NCBI GenBank assembly: GCA_002344075.1
Contig: DDTM01000086.1
Location: 1 to 64,000 of the forward strand
DNA from: Bacteroidetes bacterium UBA2364
Lineage (GTDB): Bacteria; Bacteroidota; Rhodothermia; Rhodothermales; UBA2364
Reading direction: 5' to 3'
DNA: 64,000 nucleotides
Shown piece after piece: positions 57,601-61,610 of this stretch. The position numbers and the translations under genes are program-made. Under the pieces are notes generated by a model. It ran no database searches. It saw nothing but the letters and a program-made list of their open reading frames with translations, and was not told the DNA's origin. How positions within the stretch are numbered: the stretch's first letter is position 1; every line of letters begins with the position of its first letter.

Positions 57601-59057
57601 CCACAGACAAAACCAGAACCACTTGCAGTTACAAAGCTCATCCCTCCTGGAATCTGCTCTGTCACCACAAAGGTACCAGATGGAACCTGACCTTGGTTCT
57701 TGACCGTGATCACGTAATCCACCGTAGAGCCTTGTGTGACCGTGGCCGCTTGACCTGCCGCAAGGGTTTTAATCAGGGCAAGATCATAAATGGGTGTAAG
57801 GGTGATCTCGGCCCAATCATGATCGTCTTCGTCACCACCTGTGGCGCCATTTTCGGAGATCACATCATTTTTGGCCACAGGCTCCACCTCCCCAGGCTGG
57901 TTGCCATTTGTGCCATCGGGGGTCGAGTCTATATCGGTACCACCCGTTGCCGAAGAGATTTCCGCAATATTGCGAAGTGTACCTGTTGCGGCGGCATCAA
58001 TATTGAAGGTGATGTCCCGCGTCGTACTACCTCCTGCGGCTAAACTTGGAATGGGTGACTGTAACGTCGCCTTCCCACCCGAAGCAGACCAAGCGGGATC
58101 GTTCAAGGTCAACCCTGCTGGGATATAGTCTGTGACCTGAACATTGGTGGCATCGGTTCCGCCTTGGTTGGTTACCGTGATGGTAAACGTCACCGTTCCA
58201 CCTGCTTGGAAGGTAGGCCCCTGCCCCGCCTTGAGCGTCTTCATTAAGGCAAGGTCAAAGGGTTGCATAAACGAGACCGAAGCAGGATCGCGGTCATCCT
58301 CATCCGCCGCTGGATCCGCCACCGTGCCTGTAGGCGTAAGCCGGGACTCGTTCAGCACATCGTCCTTGGTCGTACCATCGTTAGACGTGTTCTGATCTGG
58401 TGCCGAATCAATATCAGTTCCGCCCGTTGCCGAAGAAATTTCGGAATCGTTGGCTGCCGATCCTGTTGCCGTTCCAAGCGTTTTCAAGGTAATGCTTACA
58501 GGCGTGGCCGCTTTTCCGGTGGGCATGTCTGCCGCAACGGCTTTTGCAACAGTAGGAATGGTATAGGTGGCCCGATTGCCCGCACAGTCGAAAGTCCAAC
58601 CTGTATTAGGCAAGGCAGCGCTCGCTGTACAATCAAACTTTGCCGGATCTATGTAATCCGTCACAATCACATTGGTAGCATTAAATGCTCCCTGATTGTA
58701 AACGGTGATACTAAACGTAGCATTGCCGCCCGGTAGCATTGTGGCGGCGCTTGTCAGGACTTTCCTGATCGCAAGGTCGAAGGCTGGTACATTGACGCAG
58801 GCATTGTCGTCCTCCTCGTTCGACGAAGCGGCATCTGTTCCCGAATCATTATAATTCCCTGGCGCAGAGTCCGGGTCGGTGGTTGTAGAAGCGCTCACCT
58901 CGGCACAGTTCCGGATTGTACCCGCCACTTTGGGCAGATAAGGTTGAGGATCCTGTGCTTGAACGGGTGTTAATAACCCGATTCCAAACATCATCACCGA
59001 GAAGGTGACGGTCAAAACAGCAGAGTAGCGCTTTGTTATGGAGTACATGGCCTTCAT
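36423..59057 (-). CDS. Giant T9SS-secreted surface protein with 49 Ig-like modules
   Basis: The frame is open for 22.9 kb. The start at 59057 (MKAMYSITKRYSAVL) is chosen for its signal peptide ending near VQAQ; ATG 59120 is the main alternative. The product is about 7,544 residues. In order: 6 DUF11-type modules with acidic linkers, 8 SdrD-B modules (SLGNRVWYD-NNNG, calcium-type DTNRDGTPDG), 17 DUF11 modules (TKTVDKTAAKPGD...YTITVRNDG), 6 modules opening P-IGVAK with DPDGDGDP linkers, then 12 more DUF11-like. A unique region of roughly 500 residues and a T9SS tail (LGQNYPNPFNPTTTLNF) close it. No enzyme domain or transmembrane anchor is visible. Likely a long calcium-stabilised adhesin or surface fibre. 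There is no frame break, so it is probably expressed. Confidence 0.93.
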   Translation of the reverse strand: MKAMYSITKRYSAVLTVTFSVMMFGIGLLTPVQAQDPQPYLPKVAGTIRNCAEVSASTTTDPDSAPGNYNDSGTDAASSNEEDDNACVNVPAFDLAIRKVLTSAATMLPGGNATFSITVYNQGAFNATNVIVTDYIDPAKFDCTASAALPNTGWTFDCAGNRATYTIPTVAKAVAADMPTGKAATPVSITLKTLGTATGSAANDSEISSATGGTDIDSAPDQNTSNDGTTKDDVLNESRLTPTGTVADPAADEDDRDPASVSFMQPFDLALMKTLKAGQGPTFQAGGTVTFTITVTNQGGTDATNVQVTDYIPAGLTLNDPAWSASGGKATLQSPIPSLAAGGSTTRDITFNIDAAATGTLRNIAEISSATGGTDIDSTPDGTNGNQPGEVEPVAKNDVISENGATGGDEDDHDWAEITLTPIYDLALIKTLAAGQAATVTQGSTVDYVITVKNQGQVPSGTFVVTEQIPGGMSFVTASGSGFVCGTPNLAGAVSCTHAAGIAVGATATINLRLNLVDATKGPFRNWAEISSDSGDDRDSTPDSNTGKDDLTGTGTDPNDVVNNHNNIDYTGNDDEDDNDYEDVAGVQVYDLALRKTLAAGQANPVNQGDFVDYVVTVFNQGSAPSGTFSVTDQIPSGMQYINATGTGFACAPSGQVLTCNFLDTLAPGNTAQIDVRVRVTDATQSIMRNWAEISLDSGDDVDSTPDTNTGIDNVTGTGTDPNDGSVSGGSVKNDVITENRTANPTDDEDDNDYADIAVNPVFDLALKKTLATGQAATVFPGDNVTFTITVYNQGQAPATNITITDYIPTGMTLNDPAWTAAGTNATRTIAGPLAAGASTTVDLILRVGAAVPTGPLTNFAEISAATGGTDIDSTPDNNPSNDPGGVPNSTTDDKVDGNAATNPADEDDHDPAQINVAPPQIFDLALKKTLATGQAPTVAAGDNVTFTITIYNQGSVTAQNIQVTDYIPAGMQLNDPDWTAAGSNANITIPGPLAMGASTTVDLTLRVLPTATAGQLVNVAEISAAQKTDGTPGVDVDSTPDTNSSNDRGGQVGTLTDDKIDDNKSVTDPTKVDEDDHDPAAINVVTLSLGNRVWYDLNNNGIIDPTESGIQNVMVSLFRDTNRDGTPDGASIATTTTNTQGYYIFTGLTPDTYIVEIMPPTGYTSSTVDGGDPDNDIDSDDNGMVFVGGKYRSLPIDLLLNAEPTGDLLGTVVDSTPDNNSNYTVDFGLWQPVSLGNRVWNDVNNDGINQPAETGVSGVMVNLYKDSNKDETPDSSTPVASTTTNVDGYYLFTNLLEDTYIVEIMLPTGYASSTVDAGDPDTDRDDLDDNGTQVSGNKVRATNVMVMAGTQPTGEPATPGIADTTPDANANYTVDFGIWKPMSLGNLVWYDVNNNGVVDPGENGASGVTVRLYRDTDKNGTPDGAAVAIQTTNSTGYYLFTNLLADSYMVEVVAPTTYVSSTPDAVNPNTDTDDNDDNGIGAAGGNIRSGTIMLMADATPTGEPSTPGYTDGSSDNNANYTLDFGLYRPSLSLGNRVWYDENNNGLNDPSEVGIANAMVTLYRDTNNDGTPDGGALNSVLTNTDGYYLFTDLAPDTYIVEVMPPTGYISSTVDAGDPDTDADDADDNGVVLTGGKVRSNPVTLATDTEPQGEPATPGWADAVTDRNANYTVDFGFYSPLSLGNRVWYDRNNNGIDDPSEIGVSNVTVRLYRDANNDGTPDGPALATQTTNAQGYYLFTDLLPNTYIVDVTAPAGYVSSTPDAGDPDSDRDDLDDNGVGTAGGVIISKSVTLSGGTQPVGEPATPAIGDTTPDANANYTLDFGIWQPMSLGNLVWEDTNNNGLKEGSENGIGNVTVYLYRDTDKDESPDSPTPIAQAVTNSQGFYLFTNLPEDTYIVEIVPPAGYSSSTVDAGDPDSDTDDSDDNGVILTNGRIRSFNVMLMPGTEPTGEGATTGWTDTTPDANANYTVDFGLWRAMSLGNRVWNDPNNNGIEDAGEAGIANVPVNLYRDSNNDGSPDGAPIKTMNTNAQGYYLFTDLTPDTYIVEIVAPAGYVSSAPDAGDADTDADDLDDNGVGNGGGAIRALPVTLVINSEPVGELPTPGLSDSVSDLNGNYTVDFGIYQPVSLGNHVWEDRNNNGSKDGTEPGVANIPVRLYKDSNNDGNPDGPALATTTTNAQGFYLFKDIGADTYIVEIVMPPNYRSSTVDAGDPDSDRDDMDDNGTVLIGSATVRAQPVTLTPGNQPTGEGATPGLADTTPDANANYTVDFGIYLPPNLTITKTPNRRRVAVGQNVTWTIRLTNTGPGTSYATEVTDQLPAGLQYVSSTATQGSYNPATHIWTVGDVAANTTPVLTMVTRVLANGPYKNIAIVNGSDDPQQPCDNDPTCDEDEIVPDSTADLRIYKRVDKAVANPGESLSYTITVQNIGPADAKQAVLRDPGITGVLENPEYSVDGGAFAAWPATGVVNLPDPIRPNQTVNVVIRGTIPTSLCCRVIENTAQVDSPDDPSGPETSLPVKTCIGVPNVTIEKVVNRNAAIVGDEIVYTLTVRNQGNAPAFSLNVSDAGVLVLNNPTFTMSGDATGAGAWTGAQTITTFTGGNFAPNDIITIIIRGTVHPEWQGRVIENIAQVSSPDDPQGIKPSTPVQTAVGTPDLNITKTVDKTAARVGESLTYTIVVRNDGTSAATAVTINDPIASQLDTPTYTLSGDATGSGAWTGTITPTLTGGTLAAGESITLRITGTVGAAFQGRAIDNVAQATAPNDPTGPVTTPPVQTVIGTADLVAVKRVDKTAAQVGEAIRYTIDVTNVGTSPATQVTITDGGALSLQNPTYTVSGDATGSGNWTGSLTLTTFTGGGLASGESLRIEITGNVTASFQGRVLTNTAQVSSPQDPTGPANTDPVSTVVGTAKITAVKTVNQAAAKPGDVLVYTITVRNEGNSPATSVTINDAQATNLTSPTYNIVGDASGGGTWTGSLTLSTFVAGNLAPGESVVMTIQGTVPASSQGSVISNVAQVTSPQDPSSPFTTPPVTTTVGAADLSASKAVDKATAKPGDTVTYTIVVRNDGPANATQVTINDQNALALTSPTYALTGDATGTGAWAGSLTLSGAQFAGNALASGESVTLAITGTVPASAQGTVISNTAQITSPQDPTGPTVTPTVQTAVGTASLSTTKTVDKQAAKPGDPLTYTIVVRNNGTAAATQVTVDDGQALALTSPTYAITGDVTASGNWTGSLTLNAAQFLSGGLAQNESFTVTITGTVPASAQSTVLRNVASVSSPQDPTGTKQTPPVETAVGTARLSATKTVNRQAAKPGDTISYAITITNIGSATANTVTVDDANALALTNPTYAVVGGTPASGTWTGSLTVTPAGGLTAGENMTVTITGVLPQSALGTVLTNTATVSSPQDPTGPVTTAPVQTAVGTADLNATKTVDRTAAQVGDVLTYTITVTNDGNADATSVTVNDAAALQLTSPTFTVSGDATAVSTAWTGSTTISTFAGGGLAKGESVVVTIRGTVPASLQGRPLDNVATVSSPQDPTGPVTTPVSQTVIGAAKLTVSKQVDRDMAMPGDVLTYTITVNNIGSSPATGVQVTDVLASTLAGATYSVNAGPTTAWPATGVITLASPIPAGASATITIRGAVQASQLGKLLENTAQVSSPSDPTGASTSNPVRTAVGTADLNATKTVNRTTAQVGDTIVYTIAVRNDGMAQATSVTIADAGALQLTSPAYAVSGDASGSGVWTGSLTLNSFIGGHLAPGESATVTITGTIPAAALNSAIKNVATITSPQDPTGPTTTQEVTTLVNTADLNATKAVDKTAAKPGDPLTYTLTIRNDGNAAATSVTINDQAALALTSPTYQITGDVPAPTPSASWPGNVTFTGFTGGSLAPGEQIVVTISGTIPQTVQGSAMRNTAIVSSPQDPSGPTTTNEVSTVIGTAKLVAVKTVDKAAAKPGDPLIYTITIRNEGAANATSVTVNDAQALVLTNPQYALSGDASGSGAWTGSLTLSGFTAGGLAVGESVTVQISGVIPQTAQGSVIENVASVVSPQDPSGPVKTDPVTTTVGTAKLTATKTVDKTAAKPGDLLTYTITVRNDGTATANTVTVDDADVMVLTNPTYTLQGDATGNGNWTGSLVVTPNSGLAAGESFMVILRGTVPASAQATLIKNVATVSSPQDPSAPVSTPPVNTNIGTAKLAITKVVNKTAAQVGETLTYTIVVTNDGLANAETVTVNDPQALELNNPIYTLAGKATGSGTWNGSTVVTPIGGLAAGESFTLSISGTVNQTSQGKVIKNIASASSPQDPSGPVQSVEVTTVINGADLAISKTVDLIAAKEKDILTYTLTIRNDGSANANALTVTDNVTLENTSYRINGGPSVSPWPGVLNLAAAPMPLAPGGTLTITISGRIPQNATGIIENRAQVSSPDDPTGPVLSNPVQTVIVSENPDLIIDKRLTNVVANGNGTYNMSFEVVVTNTGDVDLSGFQVTDNLQNTFYNVTTPIVSHGTITGGTVTFSGTASGSGGNGGFNSGFTGTPSGSINLLANGATLAEDGTATIRFTVTNVRPSGNGQFNNIATAQGTTPLNETIFAKDDVNFGFGVPSLDVEKQVIEVVDQGNGTFVVTYDVRLMNTGTVRLTNVQATDDLRAAFPAPIAISSVRSLSADSKSVLALNGGFTGTGNNNLLTGGAGSTMDAGAVATIRMLVTLSGLQSVANRGPFTNVATATASDANGNVVTDNDRALPIYLEDAPVIGVSKVVASVTGAANGAFDVAYDITVSNLGTVNLENVQISEDLHKTFVAGQTSPVLSYGVQNLTVVSGALSLNNNFLSNTYVQAINNLVNDTNMLAPGNTLAPGASATVRLVVRIQPSQNNRGPFNNAVIATGDSPSGRQTGDTSNNGLVDPDGDGDPNENGENNVTPVTFESPVIGVAKTVTNVVNNNNGTYDVTYLVNVKNMGLSVLNNVQVTDNLGTTYRVGQPGGATAIQVLGAAPVTVVNPSTSPTALVANNGFNGVANINLLSSGRLNPGEGAEIMFTVRVTPGGNLGPFTNTAIGTGRGPNGTNTTDTSNYNPSDPTNPDPDGDGDPTNNNNGTPVSFNERPVIGIAKQVVSVVGPAQDATIPSGQYKVTYDLLIKNLGDVDLKTVQITDDLKETFVGALLQPVLAYRVTSATVTQQPIGGTLTLNNAFASNAYNQATNTLTNDIRLLTAASSTLPKGTTGIVRIVVQVQPSASFTGPFANSAMASAQGPGGTPTSDVSDAGTEPDPNNNGNPFETGENDPTPVSFELPLIGVAKDLSKIKLNPDNTTDITFTIVVKNYGRVVLNNVQVTDDLARTFGQALVSVVSAPKSLGGVLATNPAFNGTSNQNLLAAAQRLNPGQSDQIEVTVRVNPPLSPAPYFNTAIATGTSPTGTPVRDESVMGKDPDPDGNGDPTDNTMPTEIRMSTDIRVMKMVDKANPEVGENVLFTITVDNQGPYPATNVKISDVLPQGLQYQIHQTSQGTFDKNTGIWTVGNLKVAEGATMELTATLTTPLSVVNTACLHSFDQSDPDGSNNCGKAVIVPKKMADLAITKTVDQNRPVIGSTIEYTLTVTNKGPAIATGIKVTDQLQPNLQYVSHSYGDPTDTYDPSTGIWNIGNLIVGQNATLKIKAQVLQGPTVTNIATISKLDQVDPDPTDNQAVITTAVGSPQVDIVLVKKANGQTSATVNQNEEVTFQITMTNQGPDDANNIVVKELLPAGIKYTNGSASASSGTYDEAAREWSVRALPANQTVTLTFKGKAEVKGTVANAVQLVAVNEFDRNPSNNYASAILCVECGSRIADLKITKTVDEQIPALGDDITFTIQLYNAGPNTATNVAVTDLLPGGVTFISSSDATYNPVGGDNVWNVASLPIDGKATLTVKAKVTGMNPMVNFASVTGMDQRDDTQNVASVTVTPRMMTPRTGADLRATKAVSNATPRVGDDISFTITVYNDGPENATNVRVKDPLPHGTTLVSTSGAGIYDAATGLWTLGTINSGAQAQVEMIVKVGQQGFRENGINAYADNQDPNPLNNGNYAAWCADCGAIDPADLVLTKAVSNPVPKVGETITFTLSLKNNGPNKATGVVVRDLFPPSLQFIPSSVQVSSSDLNSAGTFDGLNWNAGILDPGTQMTLKFDALVTKDLAVANVAIVAKSNMPDATPGYAIVAVTPQPSAGLADLTLSKTVSEQTPMQGAEVTFTLRVTNNGPSTATNVKVRDQLPAGLTYISDDDAASYNPNAGDFLWNVGTLNVGSSKELKIRVAVAAGANIVNTATVETMDQTDPNGPASSSVTLKPIVMMPGADMTIDMTSAPTPATSPGTYKYIYTARNIGSVAAQGVTFTTVLPNGVTFKPSTVASATEWACSNSGQVVSCIFLPGNFNPGMTRFASFDVDVAPGLPGGTNLFANVVVNATNDTNATNNYDTETTVVGTPASGADMTIAISDSPDVVSPGGNLIYTFFASNVGTQPAKGVSFTTTLPSGVTYVPGSANGADWNCVQDGQKLTCTYKGTDFAPATTSVVTINTTVSGSVPNGTSLTNVTTVNATQDDNPANNNAVEVTYVGSVPNSADMVVVKEGSAQQVNAPGSLTYFFSVHNVGTQPATGVSFTDLLPSGMTFAVGSVKPAAEWNCSVNGQVITCSFTPGTMGANTSRYMSFDVNVAAGLAQGTQLKNTVTVAAANDGNTANNTSEDVVTIGSVSTSNLAITKTAPAEVAANSTLTYTVAIRNTGNTTLSNVNVRDVAVNNSLTNVTYSLDGIAYQAWPSTGSITLPGILNAGESRSLTLRGTAPASGIVANTAYASATGVSEVASNTVSTTVTAQQNPGFDVAMSKTVDKATPNAGEMVTYTVTVRNNGPGAAANVVVNDKLPTGLSFLPFGSSAEYNAATGTWNVGTLTSGQSKSITIKATVNANATESIVNVATVGCGNSAQVCADDNLANNVAASIISPVPCTPAHQGGVESDGSRIVQLATALFDWNVKKATRLQTNVLKNIVTFAGPVATVAEAIQNAMMPPEGLEVFFPTTGPENATSTTSTPDGILNPNVSNASAVYGMDYSTGNRRIAAGIATQTSAAVYQHSKQTCDRLAGSSLASVTTMTINGNNFITTKLNRDGMTDCAISFVAYKTASGYVVDSRFTLPEYKIPSGATNVLNFQLWGTAPQYAEFLVKEVLNKLQQDGGSITYLNGGTTAPAVPNVFVKSATYENGGLTLVVENGAGASSLRLKGAVTRNEGGIAEQKDWTLTLNPTQTTQTVIVPTGNVFDVQLEVSNTTNADRDQVYMQDGIWAHNPNGGAVTFATTPQASAAELRGYKTLERSARISGQTSGVAGSDFVSLSRYFKPGWGRQVLNAAPGSPTGQYDQIEFFAQGTGTVEVAIKKKSTDWSDLFRTAITLTPTGRVHRYFFTQFKRTAGGTLLPDDLESIVFYVKGSGTGRTSFDLNVRDLRLRNSFVPNDEETELPTKVELGQNYPNPFNPTTTLNFDLPAASNVVLEVYDLLGRKVSEVAKGQFAAGHHEVLFDASNLSSGTYIYRLKVGDKVITRKMTLLK
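38210..42775 (-). repeat. Module block E: twelve DUF11-like repeats
   Basis: Units (~115-130 residues) open DL-ITKTV---P-VG and contain TVTNNGP--ATNV-V-D-LP-GL. They are more diverged from one another than those of block C. Two near the C-terminal end contain paired Cys (EWACSNSGQVVSCIF, DWNCVQDGQKLTCTY) that may form disulfides once exported. Confidence 0.85.
42775..45765 (-). repeat. Module block D: six repeats with calcium-type linkers
   Basis: Units open PVIGVAK-V--V or DLIIDKRL and contain V-NLG-V-L-NVQVTDDL with L-PG. Linkers include DPDGDGDPNENGENN and DPDGDGDPTNNNNG, similar to thrombospondin type-3 calcium strings. Unit length is ~150-165 residues and variable. Confidence 0.82.
45765..52245 (-). 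repeat. Module block C: seventeen DUF11 repeats
   Basis: Units of ~128 residues read TKTVDKTAAKPGD-LTYTITVRNDG...SSPQDPTGPV-T-PVQT-VGTA. The plus-strand DNA word CTTGYGGCGA (part of the PQDP codons) recurs near 46185, 46556, 46936, 47322, 48468, 48855, 49232, 49623, 50013 and 50396, a period close to 385 bp. It is the longest and most uniform block. Confidence 0.9.
52245..55798 (-). repeat. Module block B: eight SdrD-B-like repeats
   Basis: Units begin SLGN-VWYD-NNNG and end NANYTVDFG. The DNA word coding NYTVDFG recurs at about 52253, 52701, 53146, 53595, 54038, 54481, 54925 and 55374, an even ~446-bp period. Each unit has DTNxDGTPDG-type calcium loops, as in staphylococcal Sdr B domains, which stiffen on binding calcium. 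Confidence 0.9.
55800..58790 (-). repeat. Module block A: six DUF11-type repeats with acidic linkers
   Basis: Each unit of ~150-170 residues opens with FDLAL-KTLA-GQ and contains TFTITVYNQG and TDYIPAGM. The joining segments are very acidic (DEDDHDPA, DSTPD, DEDDNDY) and could bind divalent ions or stay extended. Within the giant gene this is the most N-terminal block of the mature protein. Confidence 0.85.
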
Positions 59058-59427
59058 AGAATTGAATGCTTTTATGGCGGAAAGACCTGGTGGTGGTTGA
59101 ATATTATTGTTAAGCGTCATTGTATTCACAACTATTGGCGATACCTCGCCAGTATGGTATTTTTTTAGGCCGGAGCAGGGTAGCTCATTTTGATCTGTAA
59201 CCCCTACACTTCGTAACGAATAAGGCATACGCGGTTTCAAAGTTTGCCAATAAATGGAATGACAAAAACAGTCATACAAGGATTGTGCCCATTTTTATTC
59301 TTATGGATATTTATCCACTTATGAACCCAATTTCAGTGTTTGGTCTCTCATTATGTTGCATACTGGAACGCTAATCCAACCCTGAAGGCTCAAAATGAAA
59401 CCCGTTTACAGCAAACCCAAAAAGAAA
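59058..59427. other. Upstream region of the giant gene
   Basis: No gene on either strand is supported. It holds the alternative ATG (59120) and, just upstream of it, a 6-bp hairpin TGGCGA-TACC-TCGCCA (59136-59151) that would lie in the 5' leader. I could not pick a clear promoter. Confidence 0.5.
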
Positions 59428-59455
59428 TCGGACAGCCCATAAGAGGGTTGTCCGA
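59420..59455 (-). terminator. Rho-independent terminator of the methyltransferase operon
   Basis: TCGGACAGCCC (59428-59438) pairs with GGGTTGTCCGA (59445-59455) with one G-T wobble and a 6-nt loop. The A-rich left flank becomes the T-run TTTCTTTTT on the minus strand. It is 34 bp past the methyltransferase stop. Confidence 0.85.
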
Positions 59456-59489
59456 CTCTATCACCAAAACTGTGCCGTTCTTTTGTGTT

Positions 59490-60401
59490 TTAGGTGCGTT
59501 CATCAATCTTTTTTATACTCCCTTCCCAAATACCACAAATTGAGACTGAAAGCTGTTTCGGACTACTCGCATGAGGAAGTACCAGCTCGCCCATCCGCAG
59601 TTTACCGGAGCGCTCTTTCAGCAAATCATACAATAAGTTTCCTGCTGTAGCAGCCGTATCATCAGTGGAATACATCGTAAGCAGTAAAAACCCATTTTCC
59701 GGGTTGAGGAGGGCCTTACACGCTTCCAATAACGGCGGCAGTCCTTGTTCAACTTTCCAGACTTCCCCTTTAGGCCCCCGGCCATATTTTGGCGGATCCA
59801 GCAAAATTCCATCATAAATCCGCCCTCGCCTTCCTTCACGTAAGGCGAATTTATAGGCATCATCCACCAGCCAACGAATCGGCTTTTCCTCTAATCCAGC
59901 CCTTTTCTGACTGGATTTTCCCCACTCGATCGCTTTGGGAGAGGCGTCCACATGGGTAACGGTTGCACCTACAGAGGCCGCTACCAAGGATGCAACCCCC
60001 GTATATCCAAATAAATTTAACAAACGAAACCCTTTACCAAAGGCACGGATCCGCTCTGCCAATAATGCCCAATGAGGGGCATGTTCGGGAAATACCCCAA
60101 TATGCTTGGACATGTCGGTAAAACGGGCTTCTACCGAAACCCCTGCAAATGACAGTGGCCATACTTCCGGAATAGGGCGTCTAAAGTGCCATTTTCCTCG
60201 TTCTTCCCGCTGTTCAACAAACGTTGCATCCGCTTTTCGCCACTCACTTTCCGACAAATCCGGCTTCCACCATGCCCTCGGATCCTGCCGACGCAGCACA
60301 AACGGCCCGATCCGCTCTAACCGTTCTCCGCTTCCAGAATCGAGGAGCGTATAGGCTTTCCAGTCGCAAATGTAACGCTCAATTTCATTTTGATACACCA
60401 T
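59490..60401 (-). CDS. RlmI-like class I SAM-dependent methyltransferase
   Basis: 303 residues. SAM-binding motif I is LLNLFGYTGVASLVAASVGATVTHVD, with motif IV DGILLDPPKYGRGPKGEVWK, and FTDMSKHIGVFPEHAPHW is typical of the RlmI/YccW group that methylates 23S rRNA cytosine. The N-terminal part is shorter than E. coli RlmI (no full PUA domain), so it belongs to the short PF10672-like branch and the exact rRNA or other target is unknown. It is 51 bp downstream of the gamma-carbonic anhydrase gene on the same strand and ends at a terminator. Confidence 0.88.
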   Translation of the reverse strand: MVYQNEIERYICDWKAYTLLDSGSGERLERIGPFVLRRQDPRAWWKPDLSESEWRKADATFVEQREERGKWHFRRPIPEVWPLSFAGVSVEARFTDMSKHIGVFPEHAPHWALLAERIRAFGKGFRLLNLFGYTGVASLVAASVGATVTHVDASPKAIEWGKSSQKRAGLEEKPIRWLVDDAYKFALREGRRGRIYDGILLDPPKYGRGPKGEVWKVEQGLPPLLEACKALLNPENGFLLLTMYSTDDTAATAGNLLYDLLKERSGKLRMGELVLPHASSPKQLSVSICGIWEGSIKKIDERT

Positions 60402-60452
60402 ATCATCTATCCAATCTGTTTATTAAATATCTTGTACCCATGTTCGTTTGGT

Positions 60453-61010
60453 TTAATGCTCCGGTGCATGTACATCATAAAAAGGGTTGGCATCGGGAAC
60501 TACCTCACCACGGTAAATAGCACTGTATTGCACATAATGATCTGCGAATTTCCGGATAAAAGCCACCTCTTCATCACTGAGTTGCCGAACTACTTTGGCC
60601 GGCGATCCCACCACCAACGAACGAGGTGGAACGACCGTCCGGCTGGTTACCAGCGCTTTGGCTCCGACAATAGAATCTTGTCCAATGACCGCATGGTCTA
60701 AGATTATGGCACCCATGCCCACCAACACATTGTCTTCGATGGTGCATCCATGAACCACCGCACTATGTCCAATAGTCACATAATGCCCGATTTTGGTCGG
60801 AGCTGTCCGATTGGTAACATGCACCACTACATGGTCTTGAATATTGGAGAAATTCCCGATTCGGATGCGGTTTACATCGCCCCGTACAGTTGCATGAAAC
60901 CATATACTGCTTTCTTCACCCAATACCACATCTCCAATGACATCCGCAGAGGGGGCAATCCAGTTTTTGTCATTATATGTAGGGTAAATCCCTAAAAATG
61001 GATAAATCAT
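60453..61010 (-). CDS. Gamma-class carbonic anhydrase family hexapeptide protein
   Basis: 185 residues forming a left-handed beta-helix of hexapeptide repeats (IGDVVLGEESSIWFHATVRGD, IGNFSNIQDHVVVHV). Three zinc-ligand histidines are placed as in Cam: His64 (VVHV), and His82 and His87 in GHSAVVHG. The C-terminal helix is QLSDEEVAFIRKFADHYVQ. Many close relatives (YrdA/PaaY type) are trimers with weak or unproven hydratase activity, so carbonic anhydrase function is possible but not assured. Probably co-transcribed with the methyltransferase downstream. Confidence 0.88.
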   Translation of the reverse strand: MIYPFLGIYPTYNDKNWIAPSADVIGDVVLGEESSIWFHATVRGDVNRIRIGNFSNIQDHVVVHVTNRTAPTKIGHYVTIGHSAVVHGCTIEDNVLVGMGAIILDHAVIGQDSIVGAKALVTSRTVVPPRSLVVGSPAKVVRQLSDEEVAFIRKFADHYVQYSAIYRGEVVPDANPFYDVHAPEH

Positions 61011-61045
61011 TTTATTATTTTTTATATTTTCTAATTATAATTTAT

Positions 61046-61522
61046 TCACCTATCTTTTTCAAGAAGCAAGGTTTGGTTCAATACCTGTCCGGCCAATAAG
61101 GTGATGGTCATATACTTGGGTTTATATCCGACCGCCATCGCCTCTACCCGATATACGCCGGGAGGGATTTGCCGAAACAACCGATATCCGTATGTAATAC
61201 CACGCTCAAATGCAATCGTTGCCCGAACAGGAGCACCCGACGCCTCCGCCACAGTAATCCGGAGGAGGGCCATTCCGTTTGCCGGACGCCCGATAGCGGT
61301 AGAAGACGGCATTTTTGCCTCGTATGTTGGCGGGGCTTGCCGTTCTTGTTGTGGCGTGGACGGAACAACTGGAGAAGGGGTTGGCCCTCTTGTTGTTTCG
61401 GACAAAGTTTCTGGCTTGTTCAGGGTTTGATGCCGTTGACACCCAGTAAGAACCAACAGAAACACGCAAAAACACCCGTTAAGAAAAACTGTATTGGGCT
61501 TTAAAAAGACCGGATTTATCAT
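61046..61522 (-). CDS. Lipoprotein with a Cna-B/carboxypeptidase-regulatory-like domain
   Basis: 158 residues from ATG 61522, the start that gives a lipoprotein signal (FLNGCFCVFLLVLTGC, lipobox LVLTGC); the longer frame adds a hydrophilic leader. A Pro/Thr-rich linker (~30-70) leads to a beta-sandwich domain (LLRITVAEASGAPVRATIAF...IPPGVYRVEAMAVGYKPKYMTITL), like the small transthyretin-type domains attached to Bacteroidota envelope proteins. Ligand unknown. It lies between the recQ-like gene and the carbonic anhydrase gene on the same strand (35 bp to the latter), so the four may share a transcript. Confidence 0.75.
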   Translation of the reverse strand: MINPVFLKPNTVFLNGCFCVFLLVLTGCQRHQTLNKPETLSETTRGPTPSPVVPSTPQQERQAPPTYEAKMPSSTAIGRPANGMALLRITVAEASGAPVRATIAFERGITYGYRLFRQIPPGVYRVEAMAVGYKPKYMTITLLAGQVLNQTLLLEKDR

Positions 61523-61610
61523 AGCCCTGTATGGTTTATGGAATGAGTATTGGCTTAAGGTACGGTTTTTTATGGATATCCATACTTCATGTCGGAAAGA
61601 AGGCATTGTA

